This document shows positions 23,385 to 38,960 of a stretch of DNA of 64,000 bases, in pieces. Position 1 is the stretch's first letter. Each line of letters opens with the position of its first letter. Below the pieces are notes generated by a model. That model was not told the origin of the DNA, ran no database searches, and worked only from the letters and a program-made list of their open reading frames with translations. The translations under genes and the position numbers were made by a program. The stretch comes from Dryas octopetala (Eukaryota > Streptophyta > Magnoliopsida > Rosales > Rosaceae): positions 21,576,001 through 21,640,000 of the forward strand of contig OY992835.1 in NCBI GenBank assembly GCA_963921425.1, written 5' to 3'.

Positions 23385-23870
23385 GGCTTATTCACACTAT
23401 TGCCCTGTAAGATACACTTTTTTTCACTTTGCCCCCTGAAACTTAAATCCTCTCAGTTTGCCACCTGAACTTCACAAAGTTGTTACAAAAGACCCTAGGC
23501 CGTTAACTCTGTCAATTTTTTCGTTAAAATAGCTGACATGGCACCTATATGGCATGAGTGAGACCCTTTTTTAGTTATGTAAGATCCATGTAGACAAGCA
23601 AAATTATAAAAAATTGACATGGATCTTATTATTTTTAGTTTAAAAATTATTTTTTTTGTCCACATGGATTTTACATAACTAAAAAAGGGTCTCACTCATG
23701 CCATATAGGTGTCACGTCAGCTATTTTAACGAAAAAATTGACAGAGTTAACGGCATAGGGTCTTTTGCAATAACTTTGTGAAGTTCAGGTGGCAAACTGA
23801 GAGGATTTAAGTTTCAGGGGGCAAAGTGAAAAAAAGTGTATCTTATAAGGAGCAATGGTGTAAATAAGCC
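23385..23870. mobile_element. Mutator-like foldback MITE, copy 2 (486 bp)
   Basis: Near-identical to the element at 3478-3964 along its whole length, with the same GGCTTATTCACACTATTGCC and AATAAGCC ends and the same palindromic arms. It is flanked by a perfect 9-bp duplication, TTAAAGGAA, at 23376-23384 and 23871-23879. Perfect flanks suggest a more recent insertion than copy 1. Confidence 0.92.
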
Positions 23871-24722
23871 TTAAAGGAAAGGGATTAATTATTTGACAGA
23901 AAGAAGAAAAAAATATAGACCCTTATTAATAATGAAACAAAAGAAAAGAACTGAAAGAAAATAATTACTAAATATATTCAATTGACAAATTAAAATTTCA
24001 CTACTTATTCAGAGTCTCATAGAAATTTGCAGTATTATATCGACCTGCTAAGGCGGCATGATATATATGAGCCTTATAAATTTTAAAATTATGAATAAAA
24101 TTATATTTATGAACTACAAGCATACATATATATTTCTAGATGAGATTGGCATGATATATATCCATGCATGTCTGACCTCTTTCATATGTGTGGTTATCAA
24201 ATGTGATGCATGTAGAACTACTGATCCGCTCTCATACATATATATATGCTCGGTAGCTGCTTGTAAATTTACATTCTTTTTCTACATATATTTTATGAAA
24301 CGAAGTAAAATAGTTATAAAAAGAATTGAAGTTAAAGTTAAAATCCCTGGTAAAAAAAAGTTAAAATTAATTAGTGGTAATTTTGTTTTCTAAATTTAGT
24401 TTGACAAAGATAACATATATTTTGTTCTTTTAAATTAATTAGGGAAAATTACTAGTTATAAACATGTTGTTTTGTTTTGTGCTGGCGCACTTTGAAGCAT
24501 GCAATCCATTTTCCGTAATAAGCTAAAAATTTCAATTTCCCATAATTCTATAGCTATATATATTTATTATTACACCGGTTTACTGACCTAATCATGGTAA
24601 AAACTTTTAGAAGTGCTTGGATAACAAGAGAGTACAAAGTCATTTGACATTTCACTACGCTGTTCTTTTCGCTTCAACACAGATAAGATAAAAGATTATT
24701 TTGTCATACATAATTAATTTAA

Positions 24723-25176
24723 GGGCTAATTACAAAATAGCCCTTCCAGATTTAGTGTCATTTTCAATTTTTCCTATAAAGTTTCAATTTTTTCAATGTG
24801 GTGGATATAGTTTTCAATTTAAATCAATGTACAAACTGAAAAAAAAAAAAAAAAAAAAGACTCAATTACCCCCACCCTCCCTAGCCCCATCTCTCTTTCT
24901 CTCTTTGGCTCCCCCGTCATACCCCCAACCCTCCCAGCCCCATCGCATCCCTCTCCCCACCACCGCCAGTGACTCCCCCCTCCCCCGGCGGTGACCCTTC
25001 TCTCCCCTTTGCCCCATATCTCTTTCTCTTTTTCTCTTTTTGGCTCTCTTTCTCTATGGCTCTCGTGGCGGCACACTATGAGAAAGATTGAGTACTACAT
25101 TGAAAAAACTGAAATCTTATGGGCTGGGAAATTGAAAATAATAATAAACTTAGGAGGGGTATTTTGTAATTAACCC
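24723..25176. mobile_element. TIR element with 9-bp target duplication (454 bp)
   Basis: The ends GGGCTAATTACAAAATAGCC and, in reverse complement, GGGTTAATTACAAAATACCC form inverted repeats of about 25 bp. The flanks TTAATTTAA (24714-24722) and TTAATTCAA (25177-25185) match at eight of nine bases, pointing to a Mutator-like element. Inside are an A-tract at 24839-24858 and a C-rich stretch to about 25010. No coding gene. It differs in sequence from the other 9-bp-TSD pair. Confidence 0.75.
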
Positions 25177-25790
25177 TTAATTCAATCTAGGTGCATGAGT
25201 TCAACGTGTATATGACAACTGTGAATCACGCGCGCACGCAATCCATTTGCATAATAAGCTAAAAACATTTTTCCTTTTGCATAATTATATAGATATAATT
25301 ATATAAATAATAATAATAATAATTATACGAGCCATTACAGTGACATAATCTCGACTTTCAAAAGTAATTGTATAAGAACACTAAAAAGCCCTTCGACATT
25401 TCATTATACGTGGCGTTGCGCTTCAACTTGAAAGATATTTTTGTCATATATCATTAATTAATTCAGAGGTGCATGAATTCAATGTATATCTGACCACTAC
25501 GAGATGTGGTCAGCGCAATCCAGTCTTTTGTTTTTATTGTATAATATAATCTAATTAAGCCATAAATTAAATTAGGTCAATGAAATTTCTTCCTCAATAT
25601 TCCTATTGTCAAAGTTTTTCTTAAAATATATGTTTGACCAAAGAGAAAAAAGAAAGAAGAGAAACTGTGATACGTATGATAAAACTTTTCTTTTTTCTTA
25701 ATCAAAAAAAAAAAAAAAACAAAGCACAGATGAAATGTGTAGAATGGTGTTCTAGAAGTGAAAGAAGGGAAGAGTGTGGTGTATCCTTAG
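25177..25790. other. Intergenic upstream of the MYB gene
   Basis: AT-rich sequence with an A-tract near 25706. No gene seen. Confidence 0.4.
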
Positions 25791-25799
25791 CTATTTAAG
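25791..25799 (+). promoter_or_regulatory. Possible TATA box of the MYB gene
   Basis: CTATTTAAG is followed about 30-60 bp later by GC-richer, then CT-rich leader-like sequence reaching the start codon at 26321. This implies a leader of roughly 480 bp. Assigned from consensus and position only. Confidence 0.4.
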
Positions 25800-26320
25800 G
25801 GTGGAGATAGAAAACGCGTCCATGGAGACGTACCACTTAGCATGCAACCCGGAGCGAAATGGAAGCTCGCACCTCTAAATAAACCCTCTCCATGGGCTCT
25901 CTCTCACGCACACTACTCACCCCACCCAACTTTGGTCTCAGCACACAGCACATACCCTCTCCTATTCGCCTATTCCTCTCTTTCTCTCTTTTTTCTCCAA
26001 AAATCTGAAATCCCTCTGTCTAACAAAACAAAAGGGTAGGAGCCAATAGAGACAATAGAGCGCTAGCGCTTCTTGTATTTGTCTCTCTCATTCTCTCCTC
26101 TTTCCTGTATTTCTCTCTCACATATTGGGAGAGGAGAGAAAACTCTCTTCCAAACCTTAATTCCCAGCTCCCCTCTAGTATCTCTCTCTCTCATTTCTCA
26201 TAGGTACATACAAAGTCCCTTATAAATTCAAGAAAAAACCTCCTTGACAAAAAAAATAATAATATATAATCAAGAAAATAGCTTGTGGGTTGTTGTTAGG
26301 TAGCCAGCAAGGCAGAGAAA

Positions 26321-29043
26321 ATGATCAGCAACGGCAGCGGAGGAGATGGAGCACACAGCAACGAGGCGGCAGCCCAGAGAGGTGGTGGTGGTGGTGGCTC
26401 GGCACGTGGGCTGAAGAAGGGACCGTGGACGGCGGCGGAGGATGGGATTCTGATCGAGTACGTGAAGAAGCACGGGGAAGGGAACTGGAACGCTGTGCAG
26501 AAGAATTCGGGGCTGGCGAGGTGTGGGAAGAGCTGCAGGCTCAGGTGGGCCAACCACCTCAGGCCCAATCTCAAGAAAGGCTCTCTTACTCCTGAGGAGG
26601 AGAGAATCATCATCGAACTTCACGCTAAGATCGGCAACAAATGGGCTCGCATGGCTTCTCAGGTAATTCATCATCAGCACCATATATATTTCTTCTTCTT
26701 CATTCTTTTTTTTTTTTTTTTTTTCAATTACCTCTTATATATATATTCTCTTTTTATTTTTATCTGTGGAACTTTTTTTTCTCTGCTTCTTTTTCCTTGT
26801 CCCTTGACTACCTGTTTTATTTTGATTTTTCCTTTTCTTTGTTCATTTTGATTCTGATTGTGACCCCAGTCGCTTTCATTTTCCTTGGCCTTTGGCTCTC
26901 TCTCTCTCTCTCTTGCCCCTTTTCATTTCTCTTTCTTGGTCTTCTTGGACCATCTGTCTCAAGTTACATGGTTTTCATAGATTCCATTTGTTTATTATGA
27001 AATTGTAAGCATCTTAGTCTCTGAGATTTGATCACTCCTTTTTTAATTTTTTTATATTTTATTATGATGTTGCTGATCTAATTTTTTGACCAGATTCGCC
27101 ACCAACCCCCTCCCTTGATTTTCATTTTTGGACCAACCTGTTTAATTAATTATGCTTGTGTCTGTGTTTTAATTTGGTTTGACCTGAGAGTCCTCTCCAT
27201 TAATTTCTTCAATATTTCCCCGATTCCTGTGTCTGTCACTAATTAATTTTTGTATCATCATCAGTTACCCGGTAGGACGGACAATGAGATAAAGAACTAC
27301 TGGAATACGAGAATGAAGCGACGCCAGAGAGCCGGTTTACCCATTTACCCTCACGAGCTACAACAAGAAGCCGCCGCCTTTCACCACCACCAACAACAAC
27401 AACAACTCCACCACCATCAGCAGCAGCAAAGACTACAATCCTCCTCTTCCTCTTCATTTTCTTCTCTCCTCTCCTCCTCTCACCCTCATCGCAAGCCCTC
27501 TAATAATTACACCTCCACTCCCTCCTCCCTCTCTCTTTACGACCACATCACCGCTTTTTCCTCCGACCATGCCGCCGCCAATAACCCTCTGCACCACAAC
27601 AATACTTCCCTTTACACCTCCAACGCCGCCTCCATGGCCCAATTCAACGGTGGCAGCAATGGCGGCTTTGCCATGCCTCTATCCCCCGTTTCCCAATTCG
27701 GGTCATCACCCTCCCCTCTGTTCAATCAGAGCAGTGTTCCAAACCAAACCCTTTTGACCCCATCACTTCAGTACAATTCTGGGGGGTTTGGTAATTACAA
27801 TCTTAGCCTGAACTCGATGATAATGGGTCCTCCTTATGAGCCATCAAAGGCTCATGTGATTCCCGGGTCGGAACCAGAGCTCCCTTCGAACCAAACACCG
27901 CCCTACTCCAGTACCAGACCTTCTTCATCCAATGGAGGTGAGGGTCCCATGTTGGGGGCTTCAGGCATTGCCAATATCAAACATGAAAATAGGATTAATG
28001 CAGCAGTGTCGGGCCAAACTGGCAATAGCGGTCTGTTGGATGATGTGTTGGTGGAGGCTCAGAATCGGTCGACTAAGAGATCAAGAAGTTGTGACGATGA
28101 AAGTTCGTCGGGATTGTCAGCAAAAGTTAAAGGTGTGATGGAGAAAGAGTATTCTACTGATGAAAATGATCAGGAGGCCGAAGATAATGTGCAGGTCGAA
28201 TCATCAGCTTTGAAGATTCATAGATCCGAGATTAATAGTTCTGGTCAAAACCAGAGGGATGATAGATTGAGCTCCTCTCCTCCATCAATTGGTAAGAAGA
28301 TCGATATTAAAATTGTTGCATGCATTCTTGTTTACAGTTCATATTTAATTTCAAATTAATTAATGTACTTCTTCTTCATAATAATTATTTAGTTCTTATT
28401 GTGGTCCACATATATTTTTGGTGTTATTAGATTTTTTTGTATGTGAAAGTTATATATAATTTGCTCTCATATTATGCATGTGGGTTTTTTGGTAGTAACA
28501 CAGCATGACATGTGCACCGTAAATCAATAAGCTAGTCGCATGTTACACGCGTGGTCATTTATAGATAAATTAGATATATTTTTAATAAATTTTTTCAATA
28601 TATATATCATTAATTATTTCCAAAATTTAAATTGCGAGAATGTGGCGCAACAATTGTTTTATATTTAACGTTGGTTTTGAAACTGCGCGCGCGCAGGCGT
28701 GAAAGCAAGTGAGGAGGAGCAGGATCCATTAGAGGAGATGGACGATGACTTGTTGAGCCTGCTCAACTTCCCCTCAACAATGCCGGCAGTGTCCGATCAG
28801 TCGTGGTACTTGGGAAGCAGTACTACAACATCTAACCGGCCGGCATCATCATCTTGCCCAAGTACAAATGAGAATCATAATTATGTGGGTCTAGACATTC
28901 AGCAAAATGTGCCATTGGAGACGTTGCTGGTGAAAAATACCAGCACTTCCGCAGCTCCTGATCATCATGAAGTTGAGCCGAATAGTACCCAGCTCGGATC
29001 CTCATCATCATGTTACTGGAACAACATGCCTGGCATTTGTTGA
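26321..29043 (+). CDS. GAMYB-like: GAMYB-like R2R3-MYB transcription factor (subgroup 18, MYB101/97/120 type)
   Basis: Three exons (26321-26662, 27265-28291, 28697-29043) give 571 aa. R2 spans about residues 32-83 and R3 about 85-134, with the signature GLKKGPWTAAEDGILIEYV, NWNAVQKNSGLARCGKSCRL and, across the exon 1-2 join, LPGRTDNEIKNYWNTR. The long C-terminal part has Gln/His and Ser runs after residue 145 and ends with the acidic MDDDLLSLLNF box, the kind of activation segment seen in MYB101. Subgroup 18 members act in gibberellin signalling, pollen tube and anther development and are held in check by miR159; the matching site is at 27875-27895. Intron 2 ends in an odd (GC)n acceptor. A broken copy of intron 2 and exon 3 lies at 17629-22330. 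Exact orthology is not settled. Confidence 0.93.
27875..27895 (+). promoter_or_regulatory. miR159 target site in the MYB coding sequence
   Basis: AGAGCTCCCTTC followed by GAACCAAA pairs with miR159 over 21 nt. There is one seed mismatch (miRNA position 6), one G-U pair (position 8) and one mismatch at the last base. Positions 9-20, including the cleavage point, pair fully. The codons read E-L-P-S-N-Q, the conserved place of the site in GAMYB genes. Confidence 0.85.
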
Positions 29044-30964
29044 GAATTAAACATCTGCGTGCATTAATTTCAATTAATTCCCTTCATTCAAGAGAGACTA
29101 GCTAGAGATAGTGATCAGTGTCCATATGATCAGTACTACTGAGGACTAGAGCTTAGTCATGTGCATATGGTTGAGATATTAGAGTTTTTAACTTACTAAT
29201 GGATTAATTATGTGGGTTTTAATTATCTTTTTAGCTACTTAATTAGGTTTCATTAGGGCTAGCTTTTTCTAGCAAAAAGAAAACAGTTAATTGTTTGATT
29301 TAGGGTTAATGAAAACCTTCTCTCTTCTATTTTAGTTCAGTGTTTAATTATGCCATGCATGTGTGATGTGTTGTATATATCATCATTAATTAATGTAGAT
29401 CCTAGTTTTAGGTTCGACATGGATATTAATTTGTTTAGGTTGTCTTTAATTAAGTTCTCATAATTAATTCTGGAGAGTTATATGCTTTTAATAGGAATCA
29501 ACCCAAATTGCGTAAAATTTAGCGACAAGTTGCACATATTTAAACTTTTGGTGATGATAAAGCGGAGCCGTCAGCAAAAGTTTCAGTCTTTCATCGACGT
29601 CTCTGGCAAAATTAACGACTTGCCCATGAAATCACGTTGTCTCTATACGTTTTTGTGACGACTTTTTATCAATGGTGACGATTCCCCACTGGCCTCCCTA
29701 AAATCCAAATTTCTCCTAGCTAGTTGTGGGTGCACCCGCCAACCATGCACCAGCCCAAAATTTAAGGGCAAATATATATGAAAGATCCAATTGACAAGTA
29801 GACCCACATTATCACGAAACTTGGCCAAAAATAGCACTGCCAATTTGCTAAATATAGGGGACCTAGGGGTAGTGCTTTGCAGCAAGGAATGGTGGGTGTG
29901 GGTCATCCTTTAACCTTAGTGCCAAAAAGAAAATAGGAAAAATGAAAGGTTCACGCATACCCTCTTTCCCCAATCATCGCCTACTTCCCTCACTAATGTT
30001 GTAATGTAATGCAACATATAAAGTATTCATAAATGTGAGAGGGAAGGGAAGTAGGGAACACACGTCAGATGCTGCATGCATTGGATTGTGAAATTTGTAA
30101 GTGAGTGACCATATATGCCATGCACGCAAACATTTTTCACGTTCTATCCCCTTGTGCTTTTCTAGCTACTTCGATCATCATAATCATAACACATCTATCT
30201 ATCACATCGATCTTATAGTACTAAAATTTTTAAAAACCTCATTCCATATAAAAATAATCTTATCCAGATAAAAATAACCTTAGGCCAACCTCGTTGAATG
30301 ACATTGAATCTAGTCTTTAACATATTTAATGCAATCATAATACTATTTAACTAGTTTTAGTAATTGACCACGTACGTAGACTAGAATTAATGTTTTTTAT
30401 GGAAGAAAAGTAGTCAAGGGTCCGCTTTGAATTAGTCAGATTGCGAATGAGAGTTGTCCATGGAAGCATTAATAACTATATATATATCTGGTATGGTCGG
30501 TTACTCGATTGCTTGACCATTTCAAGTTTTTGGTTGAAACATGTGGAATATATTGACCAGTGCAGTTGGGTAAAAGGTCAATGCTTACTTGACCATTGAA
30601 TTCATCCTTATTCAACAGTAGTTGGTCATTTATATATGAGATCGATGGTGAGAAATGGTACTGGTACTTGCCGGAATTGTGGGAGTTGAATAGTGGCATG
30701 AGGGAAGTGCATGAATTAATAATGTAGAGCTAGTACATTCGCACAAATTGATAGCTATGTGTGAATGGTTTTCTAGGGACATAGAGATTGCATGAGCAAA
30801 AGAATATTGGTGGTATTGATACTTGTCCATGTACGTAGCTAGCTCTCATCATGCACAAGGGAAGGCAATTTCCACACCACCCCGTTTCTAGCCATTGAAT
30901 CCTCCACCTACAAACCTTGTGTGTGCCTTTAATTTCCTACTTCTCTAGTCTACTGTGTATAAGG
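29044..30964. other. Intergenic downstream of MYB
   Basis: The start is the MYB 3' untranslated region. The rest has no supported gene; the frames at 29643-29906 and 30469-30830 lack family resemblance. Confidence 0.4.
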
Positions 30965-31160
30965 CACTACTAGAAAAATGCTCATTAATTGGACATAAGC
31001 AAACGGTACAAATATGTTTTCATGACACCTTTTTAATAATGAGCACAAATATAATTTTTTGACATACATAAATTGTGCTCGCCATATGTGGCCCTCTTAA
31101 AGTGGGCACGAGATTTGTGCCTAAGATAATGTGCAGACTATCACCAATCAGCATCATGGA
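30965..31160 (+). mobile_element. CACTA-like terminal fragment
   Basis: CACTACTAGAAAAATGCTC resembles the conserved terminus of plant CACTA elements. The next 150 bases repeat GAGCACAAAT/GTGCTC-like words, as subterminal regions do. No matching opposite end was found, so this may be a truncated element or a chance match; the right border is arbitrary. Confidence 0.4.
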
Positions 31161-31571
31161 TTATTGCGGCCCTGTTCTAAACTTTTTTTATTTTATTTTT
31201 GGCCATCTGTTCTAAACTTTTTTACAACGACAAAGATATGTACGTGTCTTAGTCTAATAGATTTGACAACCCCAAAACAAAATTAATATTTATGCCTTTA
31301 GTTACACACAAACGTGCACAGAGTATGAGATCATTCAGTCCCCTGAGATGATCGAATTCAAATTCCAGCATATTTGAATTATAATTTATTATTAGTTCTA
31401 AGAAATTATAACTATCATGCTTTTAAATTCTTTCAAGCTTAACAATTAATTATTGAGACTGAAGTTTCTCAACAAACAGCCAGATACTAAATAGACAAGT
31501 TAATTAACATGGCTTAGAAATCCAATTGATGTCCAATATAGGGCCATCACAATTCACAAGTACATTATTCA

Positions 31572-31578
<7 letters not shown>

Positions 31579-31608
<30 letters not shown>
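31579..31608. repeat. (TA)n microsatellite
   Basis: About 15 TA units just downstream of the alkenal reductase stop codon, probably in or near its 3' untranslated region. Similar runs occur at 34651-34671, 52644-52675 and 62739-62767. Confidence 0.95.
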
Positions 31609-31611
<3 letters not shown>

Positions 31612-31645
31612 CCAGGAATGGAATTGGTTTTAGTACTTCAGCAAA

Positions 31646-35364
<3,719 letters not shown>

Positions 35365-37114
35365 TCTAGCTCTCTGATCTTTTCTCTAGGTTGAAATTAA
35401 TATAACCCTTTGTTATTTGCTTCTTGTTGTGGATAATATATTAATGTCAAGCATATATATGCCTGTAGATTCCTTTTATGTAAAGACATAGGCATATACC
35501 TGTACCCCATCTATTCTACTTAATTAGTAAGATGTACGAGCTATACCAAACACATGACAGGACCCAATAGTCCAAAAGATTATTAAATTTGTTTGGTATC
35601 AACACTAGTACTTGGCATGATCAATACATAATTCACCCTCATCTTTTAATTATCTCAATTATTAATTTGACTTAAGATGTTTTATTTGCAATGATGCAAG
35701 TCGATAGCTATATATATGTTTTTAATATTTTCGTGTATTTTCTTACAAATTAAAAGTTTTAAATTTATTTATTTCAACAATTATACCATTGAAATTATCT
35801 CAATGAGATCTTTAAAATGGCCCAATATTTAATATTTTTTAATAATTTAAATTAATATCTAAATTTAATAAAAAATCATAATTCATATAATAAAAACGGC
35901 TCAGTACAACTTAAACTTAAAAACCATACATGGTACAACATAGAATTAAAAACATTGCCCTTTTTTATCATTGGAAAAAAATGTGGCCCTTTTTTTCTTA
36001 TCTTTGATGCAACAAAAATTCACAATTTGTGAAGAAAGAAATGAATACTACAATAAGCTCAAGAGGGGTAATACACAAATGTAGGGGATGAAATGTTGTG
36101 AAAATAACATGAGAGAGTGCACATATATATAGGATTTGTAAATATGTTAAAGTATAAAAAAATAAAATAAAAAATAGGTTAGCAATCGCTCGGCCACTGT
36201 CGAGCGTTCGGCTAAAAGCTACGCTCGCGCAGACGCTAACCAATGAAATTTTAAAGCACTTCCTCCTTGGTCTCACCGTGTCTCAGTTCCAAGGAGGTCA
36301 TTTGGCAATTCATGTGTCAATTTTTTGACACATTTATTGATAGGTTAGTTGAATAATCAATTATTGACCTCCCCATTACAAGCATTTTTTCTTCCACAGT
36401 ATCAATATAATGATCTGATCTCCCCTATTAACCTTGCATTGCATATGCTCTGAGGTCCCTTACTTTTGAAGTAAGAATTAAATTGAATTGGCAAGAAAAG
36501 GCAATGAATTGCATTTTAAGCATTCTCTGTTCAAAATAGAATATCAAATCGTGAATTCACAACTCTACCAAATAATAGATGATGTGAGCTCCTCTCATTT
36601 TGAATTGGATTCTCTAACTTCTCATGATATTGAATAATTCATATTTTACGCCAACAAGTACCGTACATACTCAACATCAAACTAGTATTAACTATTAAGC
36701 TCAATGGCACCTAAATATATATTGGGGGACGTCTTATGTTAAAAATAAAATGTCACTTCGAGAATTCATAGCTTTAGTTAAATAACAATAGATAATATTT
36801 TGGGCTCTTCACTAAATATCAAATAATTTTACGTTGTATGTTATAACTTATAACTTCTTATTTTCAATGAGGTATCATGAAACATTTCATTAAACCAAAT
36901 TTAGTGAATAACTTCGATAAATGCAAATTTAGTATATACAAGGTGATGATTTCAATTCCTAGGTTCTTATCCATAAGACAAATCATTTATATTTTTTTCT
37001 CACAACTAAACCTTTTTTTTATCCGGTCAAACTCTCCAGTCTCCAGTTCACTTAACCCTATTAGTTTTGATGAAAAGGCATAAAAAAAATAAAAATAAAA
37101 AAAAAAAAAAAAAC
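35365..37114. other. Intergenic between the reductase and tRNA-Asn
   Basis: Contains the reductase promoter. No gene is supported. A GC-richer patch at 36180-36235 contains a diverged inverted repeat with TCGAGCGTTCGG; nothing else was seen. Confidence 0.4.
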
Positions 37115-37138
37115 CGCTAGAAGGAGGGTTCGAACCTC

Positions 37139-37171
<33 letters not shown>

Positions 37172-37188
37172 AACTGAGCTATTCCAGC
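37115..37188 (-). tRNA. tRNA-Asn (anticodon GTT)
   Basis: The minus strand folds as a complete 74-nt tRNA. The acceptor stem GCTGGAA pairs with TTCTAGC with one G-U, followed by discriminator G. The D arm is TAGCTCAGTTGGTTAGAGC. The anticodon stem-loop GTGGCTGTTAACCAC puts GTT at 37152-37154. The T arm is GGAGGTTCGAACCCTCC. There is no intron. Downstream on the minus strand a T-rich run at 37081-37113 (A-rich on plus) serves as RNA polymerase III terminator. Confidence 0.96.
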
Positions 37189-37617
37189 TCGTTAATGTAA
37201 TGTACCATTCCTTGGATTTTAACGCAAACATAACGACGAGAGGCCAAAATGAGTTGCTACGTACGTAACTACGTGTGCGTGTTGGATACTTGGATATCAC
37301 TCTAATTACTCCTTAGTAATGACTAATGAGTCAATGACAGCTTTGTTTCTATCTCAATTACATTAATTATACGTAGTAAATAAATTATCCTGTTGTATAT
37401 TTATAGAAGGCTTTCAAAATTTTACCATCTACATGTACTAATGTACATCTTTCGTCAATGGAATTAAGGCCATGATTTTTAGGAAGCAATCAAGAATTAA
37501 TTAAGATACGAAAGATTTCCATGGAGGAAATTAAAATTAACGCGTAGTGCTACGTGGGTTTTTAGCCCAAAAATCGCATAGAAATTTCTCGGGAAACATC
37601 CACTAATACTACCCAAC

Positions 37618-37628
37618 TCTATATATAC
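37618..37628 (+). promoter_or_regulatory. Probable TATA box of the repeat-protein gene
   Basis: CTATATATACA lies ahead of a leader whose donor CAAG|GTACTC (GT at 37768-37769) and an AG acceptor at 38522-38523 or 38528-38529 would remove an intron of about 750 bp, joining to the start codon at 38532. Confidence 0.5.
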
Positions 37629-38531
37629 AATATACCCCTCAAGGCTAATTCCACTTATTTGCATTGCAATCCATTCTCCTATACTAGTAGTCTAGGCTAT
37701 TGCCATTGCTCACAAGTCACAAATCTCCTCTGTGCTCTCCTCATCTCACCACTTTTCTCACATCAAGGTACTCTCTTTTTCTCTCTATGTTTTTGCTTCT
37801 GTGTATGTTTTGTAGGGATAATGGGTTTTTCCCTTTTAGGTTTTCTAGTGAAAACCCATTTGTTTATTTTGTTCTAAGATTGCAGACTTGCCTCTCAATT
37901 TTTCATTTATCAGTTTTGTATTGATTTTCATGGGGATGATCTCCCTTGCATCTGTCATTTTCACCACTCCTATATATTCTTTGCTACATGGACAATGACA
38001 ATTGGGTTTGCTCTTTCACCAAAATCTGTGTGATCTATCTTTCAGCAGTACGTACTCTAGTTTCATTTGACCATTATGCTTTTCTCTATTGAAACCAAAA
38101 GATGTGTATATGTGTTATATTTTCGTTTTTCAACATACAGATTCCATCAAATGTAATTCTGCATCCCCTTTTTTATTGAAACCTCATATTGATATACATT
38201 TTAGAGTTTATTATGTAAATCTATTCCCTAGATAATTAAGAAAATTGATGGTTTGAAGAAAAACAAAACGCTTCTGGATGTGGCTTTCATGTCAATCATC
38301 CTTTGGTATAATTTGCACAAAGAGTTCTGCATGTAATCATCTATGAAATCCATCCCTATATTGCCTATATGTACCAAACAAAATTTTGTGATATATGCTA
38401 CTATACATATTGACAAATGTTTTAAAGTTGAGTTTTTGAAATATGTGCATGTTCACAAACCAATATCATGGTCAAAAATTAAAATCTAAACGGAGATTTC
38501 TTTCAATTGACAAAAATTCAAAGGACTAGCT

Positions 38532-38960
38532 ATGGACGACTTCGAAGCTTGCTTTGGATGGGTAGAAGACAGCTATAGCTGTAACGAAGAAGCACAAGAG
38601 TACGAACCTGGACAAGAGTACGAACAAGTACAAGAACAGGAACATGTTCATGAATACGAACATGTGCAAGAACAGGAACATGTTCACGAATACGAACATG
38701 TGCAAGAACATGGACAAGAACATGAACCGGAACAGGAAGAGAGACAAGAAGAGGAACAGAATGAGCAGACTGAAGAGCAGAAACAGGAAGGGAGGAGCAA
38801 CAGGAACAATAACAGTAGCAGCCACCGCAGCAAGCACATGGCAAATGTAAAAGCAGTAGCTGCAGTCGGACTTGACAAAGCCAAGGAAAAGCTCAAGAAT
38901 CGTACCTCCAAAGGAATCAATTGGGTCAAAGACAAGTACCACAAGAAAGTCTCCAAGTGA
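38532..38960 (+). CDS. Small Glu/His/Gln-rich repeat protein with basic C-terminus, function unknown
   Basis: A 142-aa single coding exon. After an N-terminal acidic patch (MDDFEACFGWVEDSY) comes a highly charged region built on EHVHEYEHVQEQ units, then a Glu/Gln stretch, an Arg/Asn/Ser linker, and a compact basic end (VGLDKAKEKLKNRTSKGINW followed by VKDKYHKK). That C-terminal shape, a Lys-rich amphipathic segment, occurs in small unnamed plant proteins I have seen without a set function. No membrane segment or catalytic motif. A TATA box and leader intron upstream, and the near-silent difference between repeat units, support a real gene. The acidic repeat with His could bind metal, but that is speculation. 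Confidence 0.75.
   Translation: MDDFEACFGWVEDSYSCNEEAQEYEPGQEYEQVQEQEHVHEYEHVQEQEHVHEYEHVQEHGQEHEPEQEERQEEEQNEQTEEQKQEGRSNRNNNSSSHRSKHMANVKAVAAVGLDKAKEKLKNRTSKGINWVKDKYHKKVSK
38631..38702 (+). repeat. 36-bp in-frame coding repeat, two units
   Basis: Units at 38631-38666 and 38667-38702 differ at one base, CAT versus CAC, which leaves histidine unchanged. Each codes for 12 residues, and partial units follow on both sides. Confidence 0.95.

Noticed and set aside
36180-36235. Possible hairpin RNA with TCGAGCGTTCGG
   Set aside because: Short and imperfect; no match to a known small-RNA family and no flanking context.
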